DNA of 38,656 nucleotides, taken from a virus. The notes below the pieces were generated by a model. The model had not been told where the DNA came from and did not search any database. It saw only the letters and a program-made list of their open reading frames with translations. Numbering within the stretch: position 1 is the first letter of the stretch; every line of letters starts with the position of its first letter. The stretch spans positions 1 through 38,656 of the IMG/VR virus record IMGVR_UViG_3300023093_000067; one strand, written 5' to 3'. Shown in pieces: positions 23,853 to 29,512 of the stretch. Both the position numbers and the translations under genes were made by a program.

Positions 23853-24592
23853 GGCTTCACCCCGTTCATCCAACTGGTGTCGTCGGCATCAAAGTCCGCA
23901 GTAGCCCGCGGCCGCAATGCAGTGACGTTCGAAGCGGCAGATCGGGTGCGGTTGTTCTTCACCCACTTCACCAACATGCTGACCCACTCAGCCTGGGTGT
24001 TCACCTGGCCCTTCGGCTCGTAGTAGCTGGTGAAGTCGGCCACGTCGGCATCGGTGACCGCATCGACTGTCAGCCCCTGATGCAACGTATAGGTTTTCAA
24101 AAGCTTCGGATCGGCAACCCAGTCGAGGGTCATCGCGGACGGCATCCGGGGGTCAACCGGCTCACGCGCAGAGAGAGGGTGTTCTATCTTCTCTACATCT
24201 TCTTTAGGTAACGCACTGCTAACGGTGGGAACGTTACTTTTACCGTTAGCAGACTTGTGATTTGCTACACGTTTAGCCGTCAGAAGCCTGTTTTTAGCGG
24301 TCTTCCCGTTGTGACGCTCGAAATGGGGCAGAGAGATCACGCCGTCAGACTCAACCATCCAGCCCACCGACTTCATGTGTTCACAGAAGCCGGTAACGCC
24401 AACCTGACGATCCAGTAACTTTTTACTAACGCTCGGAGCGTTACCGTCTTCGGTCTGCTGGTCGAACCAGCCCCACACGCGCATCAACTTACCCACCACG
24501 GCATCCGGATCGATGTCGGCAAGGTCACCGATCTGGCATACCTCTGGCTTGTCCAGGGTGGTGAGTTCGAACTTGATCCAGTCGCCAGCCAT
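23849..24592 (-). CDS. DnaT-like replication protein (O-like initiator)
   Basis: The product has 247 residues. The N-terminal part (MAGDWIKFELTTLDKPEVCQ, then IGDLADIDPDAVVGKLMRVW and a HFERHNGKTAKNR motif) is the phage replication-initiator type. The C-terminus (DWVADPKLLKTYTLHQGLTV, DVADFTSYYEPKGQV, EWVSMLVKWVKNNR) matches the DnaT ssDNA-binding domain. It should open the origin or remodel the primosome, with P-like next. A variable linker (residues about 110-145) contains a cluster of TAACG/CGTTA repeats in the DNA, so the gene may hold the origin. The start overlaps the Rha gene stop as TAATG. Confidence 0.85.
   Translation of the reverse strand: MAGDWIKFELTTLDKPEVCQIGDLADIDPDAVVGKLMRVWGWFDQQTEDGNAPSVSKKLLDRQVGVTGFCEHMKSVGWMVESDGVISLPHFERHNGKTAKNRLLTAKRVANHKSANGKSNVPTVSSALPKEDVEKIEHPLSAREPVDPRMPSAMTLDWVADPKLLKTYTLHQGLTVDAVTDADVADFTSYYEPKGQVNTQAEWVSMLVKWVKNNRTRSAASNVTALRPRATADFDADDTSWMNGVKP
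24209..24443. repeat. TAACG iteron-like cluster and hairpins, candidate origin
   Basis: Seven copies of TAACG/CGTTA occur at 24209, 24220, 24232, 24244, 24394, 24427 and 24439. Among them are a perfect 11-bp inverted repeat (24216-24226 with 24242-24252, 15-nt loop) and an 8-bp near-palindrome TAACGCTC-G-GAGCGTTA (24427-24443). All lie in less constrained parts of the replication gene, as lambda ori lies in O. Confidence 0.4.
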
Positions 24593-25335
24593 TACAAAGC
24601 CTCCTGCAGCATTTCAGCGAGGCGCGCCATGCCTTTGGGCGTGACCAGCGGCTGGGGAACTGCCTTGGTCTCACCTGTCAGCTCATTGGCTTTTAGCTCG
24701 GTAAACTTATGAGTCATGTAGCCCTGATCAATCCGATCCTGCTTGGCTGTCAGGCGCTTGCGGTTGCCGCGCTGGTAGAGCCAATCACGATTGACCATCC
24801 ATTCGATGAACTGACGGGGCTTTACCTGGAGCAGCTTGGCGGCGTCGGTAAGACACACGGCGCCATGGGCAGCAGCCAGCCGCTTAATAGCAGCGACCTT
24901 GGGAGCCTGGAGCTGGATGACACCAATGAGCCGTTCGTTCTCTTCCGCTTGGTCAGCAGCGAGCCGTAGCGCTTCGGGCAAGGTCGATGGAACTGCGAAC
25001 TGGCGTGATGCCTGGTCTTCCAATTCCTGCCAACGATCAATCACTCGGGCTCTGTGCTCGTCGCTGTATCCAGAAACAACAAGGTGGGTATCCCGTTCGA
25101 TCAGGTCGTAAACCTCAATGGGGCGCCCGCCTGTAGCTTCCCGGCGGCTTTTACGAGGAGATCGTAAAAGCCCCTTCGAGAAAAGCCGTTCTATTGTGGC
25201 GAGCACGTCGTTGTGTCGTGCCTCTACCAGTTCGGATATTTCACGCGACGACATGACCTGACGCGTCAGATTTGACGATTGATGCAAAACTGACGAATCA
25301 GCCCTGCTATTGATCGGGGTGGATATGGTGTGCAT
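24592..25335 (-). CDS. Rha-family / KilAC antirepressor-like protein
   Basis: The product has 247 residues from an ATG at 25335, with GTGAGG 7 bases upstream. The Rha domain is N-terminal (LTRQVMSSREISELVEARHN, DVLATIERLFSKG). A KilAC/ANT domain is C-terminal (KVAAIKRLAAAHGAVCLTDA, AKLLQVKPRQFIEWMVNRDW, then LYQRGNRKRLTA). The two-domain make-up is typical of phage antirepressors. It is in the place lambda uses for cII, immediately downstream of cro, so it is expressed early from PR and probably counteracts CI or another repressor. The target is not known. Confidence 0.88.
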   Translation of the reverse strand: MHTISTPINSRADSSVLHQSSNLTRQVMSSREISELVEARHNDVLATIERLFSKGLLRSPRKSRREATGGRPIEVYDLIERDTHLVVSGYSDEHRARVIDRWQELEDQASRQFAVPSTLPEALRLAADQAEENERLIGVIQLQAPKVAAIKRLAAAHGAVCLTDAAKLLQVKPRQFIEWMVNRDWLYQRGNRKRLTAKQDRIDQGYMTHKFTELKANELTGETKAVPQPLVTPKGMARLAEMLQEAL

Positions 25336-25362
25336 AATCGACCTCACAAAGTGTTGTTGAAG

Positions 25363-25388
25363 AAGCCGGTCTAGCCACCGGCTTTTTT
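25363..25388 (+). terminator. rho-independent terminator in cro-rha interval
   Basis: Arms AAGCCGGT and ACCGGCTT (8 bp, 6-nt loop) are followed on the plus strand by six T residues. It would stop antisense transcripts moving toward cro/cI. On the minus strand the T-tract is interrupted (TTCTTC), so it might act there as a weak tR1-like site. Confidence 0.7.
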
Positions 25389-25476
25389 GTGCCTGAAATT
25401 TGGTACTGGATGAAACACCAGCTAATCCGCTGTACTACTGCCGCCCTTCCATTGCGCTGATAATTGGCTCAGCGGA

Positions 25477-25650
25477 TCAGGCCGCCTTGGGCGAGACCTT
25501 GAACTTGCCCTTTGAAAGAACCTGAATTTGGTACTGGCGAGACGCGGGAATCGTTTCACCCCACATCGTCACGGCGCTCGGACGGATGCCGAGAGCGTCA
25601 GCCAGCTTTTTCTTGCTACCGAAGAATTCGGCCACGTCATGCGTGTTCAT
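25477..25650 (-). CDS. cro: Cro-like repressor
   Basis: The product has 57 residues: MNTHDVAEFFGSKKKLADAL then GIRPSAVTMWGETIPASRQY. Residues 13-32 give the HTH (KKLADALGIRPSAVTMW) and 33-45 the typical Cro tail (IPASRQYQIQVLSKGKF). GAGG lies 8 bases before the ATG. It is transcribed divergently from cI, from the promoter at 25678-25706 overlapping operator sites. It should bind the same operators and shut down cI, permitting lytic growth. Confidence 0.93.
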   Translation of the reverse strand: MNTHDVAEFFGSKKKLADALGIRPSAVTMWGETIPASRQYQIQVLSKGKFKVSPKAA

Positions 25651-25677
25651 TGAGCATCCTCGTTCAATCGCTGACCA

Positions 25678-25706
25678 ATTTCAGCATGCTTAATACGCTC
25701 AGTCAA
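25678..25706 (-). promoter_or_regulatory. PR-like promoter of cro/early operon
   Basis: On the minus strand TTGACT (25706-25701), a 17-bp spacer, then TGAAAT (25683-25678). The -10 region overlaps the operator at 25680-25693, so CI bound there would block it. It drives cro and the replication operon. Confidence 0.7.
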
Positions 25707-25749
25707 TCGATGGCTTAGGCAACTGCATACTTAAATTCAGTTAACTTAA
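25680..25749. promoter_or_regulatory. operator cluster between cro and cI (OR-like)
   Basis: Sites fit the 14-bp palindrome TTNAGNNNNCTNAA: TTCAGCATGCTTAA at 25680-25693 and TTCAGTTAACTTAA at 25736-25749. A weaker one, CTTAGGCAACTGCA (6 of 8 fixed positions), lies at 25714-25727, exactly 22 bp before the last. The same motif recurs in the OL-like cluster at 27677-27735. Confidence 0.8.
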
Positions 25750-25752
25750 TAT
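25747..25752 (+). promoter_or_regulatory. possible PRM -10 element of cI
   Basis: TAATAT lies 7 bases before the cI ATG and overlaps the last OR-like operator. A transcript from it would begin at or next to the ATG, giving a leaderless cI mRNA as in lambda PRM. No good -35 is seen, which suits an activated promoter. Confidence 0.4.
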
Positions 25753-25759
25753 TGAGCCC

Positions 25760-26416
25760 ATGGAAAGACACGAAAGAATCGCCAAAGCCATTGCGGCTAG
25801 CGGACTAAAGAAAGGTGAGATCGCCACTGCTTGCGGTGTGGCGAACTCAGCCGTTACTCAATGGATCAGCGGGGAGAGCAAGAGCCTCCGCCCTGAGAAT
25901 CTGTATGCGCTGGCGAAAGCTACCGGGTACAGGGCTGAGTGGCTCGCCATTGGCGAGGGGCCTGAAACGGAGGTCTCTGAGTCCTCAAACGTCAAAGCGA
26001 CTGCCCAGCCGAACGAGATGTATCGATATCCCATCATCAGCTGGGTATCCGCCGGATCATGGGAAGAAGCTGTGCAGCCCTATCCCGATGGCTTCTCAGA
26101 TCGCTACGAAATTTCCGATTACGACTCCAAAGGCCCAGCGTTCTGGCTTGAGGTCAAAGGCGACTCGATGACATCGCAAAGCGGCGTCAGCGTCCCTGAA
26201 GGAATGATGATCCTGGTAGACACCGAGGCTGATGTTCAGCCAGGCAAGCTGGTTATCGCCAAGCTGCCAGCCAGCAACGAGGCCACGTTTAAGAAGCTCG
26301 TCGAGGACGGCGGGACTCGATATCTGAAGCCGCTCAACACTGCGTATAAAATGGTTGAGTGTGATGAAGACTGTAAGATCATAGGAGTGGCTGTGAGGAT
26401 GACTGGCCGACTCTGA
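25760..26416 (+). CDS. cI: CI-like repressor (HTH + S24 peptidase)
   Basis: The product has 218 residues. The N-terminal HTH covers about 5-60 (GEIATACGVANSAVTQWISG). A linker leads to the LexA/CI C-terminal domain: self-cleavage site Ala98-Gly99 (WVSAGSW), nucleophile Ser136 (KGDSMTS) and a Lys near 178 (ATFKKLV). It would keep the prophage silent by binding TTNAGNNNNCTNAA operators at both clusters, and cleave itself when RecA is activated. No ribosome site precedes the ATG; leaderless translation is likely. It is divergent from cro. Confidence 0.95.
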   Translation: MERHERIAKAIAASGLKKGEIATACGVANSAVTQWISGESKSLRPENLYALAKATGYRAEWLAIGEGPETEVSESSNVKATAQPNEMYRYPIISWVSAGSWEEAVQPYPDGFSDRYEISDYDSKGPAFWLEVKGDSMTSQSGVSVPEGMMILVDTEADVQPGKLVIAKLPASNEATFKKLVEDGGTRYLKPLNTAYKMVECDEDCKIIGVAVRMTGRL

Positions 26417-26504
26417 GCCGCGGCGGGAGAACGTGTCAAAAATCGCCTATATTTGGGTTTCTGCCATGCGGTGCTGTCCCTGCGTATCTTATTAAGGAAG
26501 TGCC

Positions 26505-27257
26505 ATGAGCGTTAAGCATCCGCCACATCCCAGATCGACTCCCAAGGCGAAGGCCGGGGTTACGCGGGATAAAGTGACTGGCAGGTTGGTGGATACCCAT
26601 GAAAAAATCTTCATTCCAGTATCAAAAAATCTGCGATCTGGGGTGTGGATCGCGGCTACAGGCGATGCAGAGACCGAGCCGCCTCTTTCGGTAGCGGAGG
26701 CTCAGCGAAGGTTCGAAGAATCGATAGCGAAGCATCGGGAAGCCCAGGTCAAATGGATCGAGGCGTTTGGCCCTCCTGAGGGGTGGGTAAAGATCGAAGA
26801 CTTGCCGGTGGACACTCCAACAGAGCAAAGCCATACTCCAGATATGACCGACATTTCACGTGAAGAATTTAACGCCCGCATGGAGACCATCGAAGTAAAG
26901 ATGGACGCCAGGGTTAATGATGTCTCCAGCAAAATAGAAGGTTTTCTGTCTGCGCAGGTTGAGCGTGACAAAGCCCAGATTGAGCGCGATAAACGGTATG
27001 AACTGTTGGCGGAACGAGTAATAAAAGCCGCAGAGGGTGCCGAAAACGCCGCAAAAATGGCAGCTACTGTGAAGTCCAACTACTGGGCTGCAGTCGGCGT
27101 GCAGCTTTTTGCGGTTGCAGCGATTTTAGTAGGCGCCTACTTCGCCACGCAGGCTAATACGCTAAGCGCGATCGCCACTACTTTGTCAGCCTATCAGGCT
27201 GGCAAATTGGATTCTCCGAGACAACCAGCGCCGCCGGACCCAGCCGAGCGCAAATGA
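26505..27257 (+). CDS. coiled-coil membrane protein downstream of cI
   Basis: The product has 250 residues. The N-terminus is basic and Pro-rich (HPPHPRSTPKAKAG), then helical and charged. A coiled coil runs about 115-185 (EEFNARMETIEVKMDARVND, then AQVERDKAQIERDKRYELLA). One C-terminal membrane span (YWAAVGVQLFAVAAILVGAY, about 198-217) and a short tail follow. AAGGAAG lies ahead of the ATG. It follows cI in the same direction and ends at a terminator, so it is likely co-transcribed with the repressor in the lysogen. Such a position in lambda is used by the rex exclusion genes. Superinfection exclusion is an inference; no family is recognised. Confidence 0.8.
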   Translation: MSVKHPPHPRSTPKAKAGVTRDKVTGRLVDTHEKIFIPVSKNLRSGVWIAATGDAETEPPLSVAEAQRRFEESIAKHREAQVKWIEAFGPPEGWVKIEDLPVDTPTEQSHTPDMTDISREEFNARMETIEVKMDARVNDVSSKIEGFLSAQVERDKAQIERDKRYELLAERVIKAAEGAENAAKMAATVKSNYWAAVGVQLFAVAAILVGAYFATQANTLSAIATTLSAYQAGKLDSPRQPAPPDPAERK

Positions 27258-27286
27258 AAAAAAGCCCGCCAGTCGCGGGCTTTTTT
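27256..27286. terminator. bidirectional terminator after cI-linked operon
   Basis: Arms AAGCCCGC and GCGGGCTT (8 bp, 5-nt loop) have six T residues downstream on the plus strand and seven on the minus strand. It isolates the cI unit from the DUF1654 gene. Confidence 0.88.
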
Positions 27287-27298
27287 GTGCCTGCAACG

Positions 27299-27324
27299 CA
27301 AAAGAGTACAGATGTACTCTTTTG
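27299..27324. promoter_or_regulatory. 26-bp palindrome with GTAC-N4-GTAC (LexA2-type box)
   Basis: Perfect 12-bp arms CAAAAGAGTACA and TGTACTCTTTTG, separated by GA, contain GTAC-AGAT-GTAC at 27306-27317. GTAC-N4-GTAC is the motif reported for the second LexA of Pseudomonas putida. It lies 63 bp before the DUF1654 start. Confidence 0.7.
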
Positions 27325-27349
27325 GATTGCCTGCCACCTCCAGATGGAA

Positions 27350-27369
27350 TACTGTATATCCATACAGCA
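27350..27369. promoter_or_regulatory. LexA (SOS) box of E. coli type
   Basis: TACTGTATATCCATACAGCA has the CTGT-N8-ACAG core (27352-27367) and differs from the E. coli consensus at few positions. It lies 18 bp before the DUF1654 ATG, so LexA would block its transcription until DNA damage. Confidence 0.88.
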
Positions 27370-27386
27370 ATGGTAAGGAGGACCGG

Positions 27387-27638
27387 ATGTCTATCAGCAG
27401 TAAAGCTACCCACCCCACCCCATCACCCTACGAGATTGTCGGGCGGCGCATTCAGCGCGTGGTCGCCGATCCAAAGGTCCAGAAAATTCAAGTGGTCACT
27501 GTCACCCGCCGTGATGACGAGCCGGTCGAGGCCTGGGAGCGAGTGCTCGCAGAGCTTGAGGCAACTGACGGTGTTGTCGTTGACCGAGATGAAGACGGCA
27601 CAGCACGCATTGGCTGGAAGCAATACATCGACCGTTGA
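27387..27638 (+). CDS. DUF1654 protein, SOS-controlled (PP_3901-like candidate)
   Basis: The product has 83 residues. The DUF1654 pattern is seen: SPYEIVGRRIQRVVADPKVQ, then a VVTVTRRDDEPVEAWERVLA stretch and DGVVVDRDEDGTARIGW. AAGGAGG lies just before the ATG at 27387. It lies between the OR- and OL-like clusters, with its own terminators on both sides and two LexA-type boxes ahead. In P. putida KT2440 a prophage gene (PP_3901) was reported to be controlled by both LexA proteins and to be needed for damage induction of prophage genes. This gene is a good candidate for the same role. I infer the equivalence from context and have not compared the proteins. Confidence 0.85.
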   Translation: MSISSKATHPTPSPYEIVGRRIQRVVADPKVQKIQVVTVTRRDDEPVEAWERVLAELEATDGVVVDRDEDGTARIGWKQYIDR

Positions 27639-27641
27639 ATG

Positions 27642-27664
27642 AAGCCCGCTCTAGGCGGGCTTTT
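27642..27664 (+). terminator. terminator after DUF1654 gene
   Basis: Arms AGCCCGC and GCGGGCT (7 bp, 5-nt loop) are followed by TTTT. It lies just after the DUF1654 stop and before the OL-like operators. Confidence 0.8.
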
Positions 27665-27676
27665 CTACGCCAGAAA

Positions 27677-27735
27677 TTCAGCAAACTTAATTAATTCATT
27701 CAGCATGCTTGACTCATGCATTTCAGTTTGCTTAA
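27677..27735. promoter_or_regulatory. operator cluster of second early operon (OL-like)
   Basis: Three sites fit TTNAGNNNNCTNAA: TTCAGCAAACTTAA (27677-27690), TTCAGCATGCTTGA (27699-27712, one change) and TTCAGTTTGCTTAA (27722-27735). Starts are 22 and 23 bp apart, i.e. about two helical turns, which suits cooperative CI dimers. The last two overlap the PL-like promoter. Confidence 0.85.
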
Positions 27736-27737
27736 AT
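27709..27737 (+). promoter_or_regulatory. PL-like promoter
   Basis: TTGACT (27709-27714), a 17-bp spacer, then TTAAAT (27732-27737). The two hexamers overlap operators 2 and 3 of the OL-like cluster. It has the same TTGACT-17 arrangement as the PR-like promoter. Confidence 0.75.
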
Positions 27738-27783
27738 TCAACCAAGCCGAACGATACACCGGCCCTGAGGCGGACTGCCTCGC

Positions 27784-27826
27784 CGCTCTTTAACAGCCTG
27801 AAGACAGACCCTGATTGCGATCAGGG
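27784..27826 (+). other. nut-like site (boxA + boxB hairpin)
   Basis: CGCTCTTTAACA (27784-27795) is a one-change match to the rRNA boxA (TGCTCTTTAACA). Thirteen bases later is a perfect hairpin CCCTGAT-TGCG-ATCAGGG (27809-27826), in the place of boxB. The leader from 27738 to 27952 has further hairpins at 27767-27781, 27864-27886 and 27906-27928 and no clear gene. It probably sets up antitermination of the PL transcript. Confidence 0.65.
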
Positions 27827-27952
27827 AACAACACGCAACACGGCCTGCTTCCGTGCCCGGTAACTCGGCTCGCAAGGTTCGCCGAGCAAGACAACCGATT
27901 TACTGATGCCGCTTCGATGAGGCGGCATTGGAAATTGAATGGAGCCAATGAA

Positions 27953-28195
27953 ATGAGCACAACAGTATTTGAAGCAAGTGATGAAGTGGTTAACGAGGCG
28001 GCTGCATCGTGCGCCAGGCTGCTAGAGAAATGGTTCGGTGGTGTCGATGAGGCAATAGCAGCGCTTGAGGCTGATCAGGTCGATTTGGCGGACCTGGCGA
28101 TGCGCGGGCACATCAAACAGCGCAAAGCAATGACGGTAGCTACGCACATGAACATTCACGCATTTAGCCGTGCAGTTCTGGAGCAGGTTTCTTGA
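27953..28195 (+). CDS. hypothetical early protein (first gene after nut-like site)
   Basis: The product has 80 residues from an ATG at 27953, with GGAG 9 bases upstream; a longer frame from 27815 would run through the leader hairpins. The sequence is helical (MSTTVFEASDEVVNEAAASC, LLEKWFGGVDEAIAALEADQ, then HIKQRKAMTVATHMNIHAFS). No family is recognised. It lacks the Arg-rich N-terminus of a lambda-N protein, though its place as first gene of the PL operon is where N usually lies. Confidence 0.65.
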   Translation: MSTTVFEASDEVVNEAAASCARLLEKWFGGVDEAIAALEADQVDLADLAMRGHIKQRKAMTVATHMNIHAFSRAVLEQVS

Positions 28196-28267
28196 AAATT
28201 TCGCTGGCTGGCCTTGGCGACAGGGCCAGACGGGAAGTTAACCAGGAGTACCAACAGGAGCAGCACG

Positions 28268-28651
28268 ATGGATTCGACAATCACTTACGGCGGGTGGAAA
28301 GGAAATTTAGGGCAAGGGCTGGCACCGAGAGAGCTTCAGTTCGTTCTCTCGGTTGCCCAGGGCATGACAGCAAAAGAGATCGCCCAGATGTTCGGCGTTG
28401 CGCCGGGCACCGTAGTTAAGCGTTTGTCGAACGCCATGTTCAAGCTTGGAGTGAATCGCCAGACGGCGATGGTCGCGGAATGTATGCGGCGGCGAATCAT
28501 ATCGCCGGTTTGCGTGGTACTGGCTGCCGTGATCGCCATACACGCAATGATCGATGACCAGCCAATGAGGCGGGAACGACGTTCCAGCGAGCGGCGCATG
28601 ACTGATACGCGCCCTGCTCGCCGCCCGGACACGCTGGAATTGTACGGCTGA
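28268..28651 (+). CDS. LuxR-type HTH protein with membrane segment
   Basis: The product has 127 residues from an ATG at 28268 with AGGAG 8 bases upstream. A GerE/LuxR HTH covers about residues 18-75 (LAPRELQFVLSVAQGMTAKE, IAQMFGVAPGTVVKRLSNAM). It is followed by one hydrophobic span (ISPVCVVLAAVIAIHAMI) and a basic Arg-rich tail. There is no receiver or ligand domain. Membrane-tethered LuxR HTHs are uncommon; similar short proteins are found in Pseudomonas phages. It probably regulates phage or host genes, target unknown. Confidence 0.8.
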   Translation: MDSTITYGGWKGNLGQGLAPRELQFVLSVAQGMTAKEIAQMFGVAPGTVVKRLSNAMFKLGVNRQTAMVAECMRRRIISPVCVVLAAVIAIHAMIDDQPMRRERRSSERRMTDTRPARRPDTLELYG

Positions 28652-28655
28652 AGCG

Positions 28656-28865
28656 TCAGTTGTCTTCGTTTTCCAGCATCACCCGCCGGTCTTCTGCCAG
28701 CTCCAGCTTTGCCTGGACGAGCAGCTCGATGAGGCTATCGACTTCATCCTCTTCGAATATCAGCGTGAACCCATCCCGAGTTCCCTGATCCTGCTTGATG
28801 CAGATTTTTCCTGAGTCCGAAATATAAACCTCTGCGCCGTAGCGCGGCTCGATCTTCCCAACCAT
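28656..28865 (-). CDS. hypothetical protein, opposite to the early operon
   Basis: The product has 69 residues, starting MVGKIEPRYGAEVYISDSGK and ending with an acidic helix (EVDSLIELLVQAKLELAEDR). I chose the ATG at 28865 (AGG 8 bases upstream) over the GTG at 28874. The balanced beta-alpha composition suggests a real gene, and similar small proteins exist in Pseudomonas phages as far as I recall. It converges on the LuxR-type gene (4 bases between stops) and diverges from the 48-residue gene 11 bases away. Confidence 0.65.
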   Translation of the reverse strand: MVGKIEPRYGAEVYISDSGKICIKQDQGTRDGFTLIFEEDEVDSLIELLVQAKLELAEDRRVMLENEDN

Positions 28866-28876
28866 GGAATGCACCT

Positions 28877-29023
28877 ATGCGATTTACCTACGAATTGAAG
28901 GGTGGAATGTACATCTATAAAGGGCCGCGAGGCCATGGCGGCATTGCCTATTCGCTGGAACAGATCAATCAGCGACTCACCAAGGCATACGGTGATGGCC
29001 AGTACGAGCTGATTTCAGTCTGA
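28877..29023 (+). CDS. short hypothetical protein (48 aa)
   Basis: The product reads MRFTYELKGGMYIYKGPRGH, then AYSLEQINQRLTKAYGDGQY. It has a credible fold pattern (beta hairpin, then a helix) and a GGA about 10 bases before the ATG. It diverges from the gene at 28656-28865. Function is unknown. Confidence 0.55.
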   Translation: MRFTYELKGGMYIYKGPRGHGGIAYSLEQINQRLTKAYGDGQYELISV

Positions 29024-29073
29024 CAACCAGCGCCACGTCAGCCTGACGTTAACCGCCCGACGCCTCGAAAGAG

Positions 29074-29186
29074 GCTGCATCGGAATGTCGGCGGGACATG
29101 AAAAAAGCATCTCCAGAGCAATCAGATTGTGGCGAAGCCCGGACGTCGATTGCAAAAAATGGTGTGGACCGACATTCCAATGCAGC
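29074..29186. repeat. long inverted repeat H1
   Basis: Arms GCTGCATCGGAATGTCGG (29074-29091) and CCGACATTCCAATGCAGC (29169-29186) pair over 18 bp with a single C/A mismatch (G-U when read in one direction). They enclose 77 bases. The arms carry the GCATCGG/CCAATGC pair that H2 also has. Confidence 0.8.
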
Positions 29187-29238
29187 TTCGATAGGTGGCC
29201 ACTGCCTTCCCAGTGAGCGAGCGAAAGGAGATAAGGCC

Positions 29239-29247
29239 ATGAAGTAG
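29239..29247 (+). other. two-codon minigene (ATG AAG TAG)
   Basis: AAAGGAG lies 8 bases ahead of an ATG that is followed after one codon by TAG. The ribosome site is among the best in the window. It may be a regulatory minigene or the remnant of a broken gene. Confidence 0.4.
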
Positions 29248-29436
29248 TCAGCGATCCACCAGGGCGGCGCAGCAAGCCTGAAGGCTGCGCCCAACACCTG
29301 ACAGGCAGCGGAAAGCAGGGGCGACGATTTCACCGCGCATCGGCCGTAAGGTAGGCCCACCTCAAGAAGACGATTCGACGCGGATGAGTACAAGCCGTTA
29401 AGTCGGCCCCCTGCGTCACCCTCCCCCAACCAATAC

Positions 29437-29512
29437 GACCGCATCGGCAGATGCCAAGCCAGTCTCACGGCTGGGTTTGGTCACCCGTGCTTGGCATCTG
29501 GCCAATGCGGTC
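29437..29512 (+). repeat. long inverted repeat H2 ahead of gene at 29525
   Basis: Arms at 29437-29458 and 29490-29512 pair over about 22 bp with one G-T and one bulged C; each contains AGATGCCAAG or its complement. The loop itself can form CCAG/CTGG. The right arm ends three bases before the GGAG ribosome site of the next gene. Confidence 0.8.

Noticed and set aside
24416-24446. Near-palindrome TAACGCTC-G-GAGCGTTA as a transcription terminator
   Set aside because: No T-run follows on the plus strand (a TTTTA lies upstream only), it lies within a gene, and the motif repeats as part of the TAACG cluster, so an origin role was preferred.
25362-25476. A second nut site downstream of cro
   Set aside because: Searched the cro-rha interval for boxA; found short inverted repeats (for example CGCTGA/TCAGCG) but no boxA-like sequence on the minus strand.
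25512-25718. Plus-strand frame of 68 codons across cro and the operators
   Set aside because: Opposes the well-supported Cro gene and would read through the operator region.
28192-28419. 75-codon plus frame overlapping the LuxR-type gene
   Set aside because: Non-ATG start without a ribosome site, composition unlike a folded protein, and it overlaps a gene with a clear HTH.
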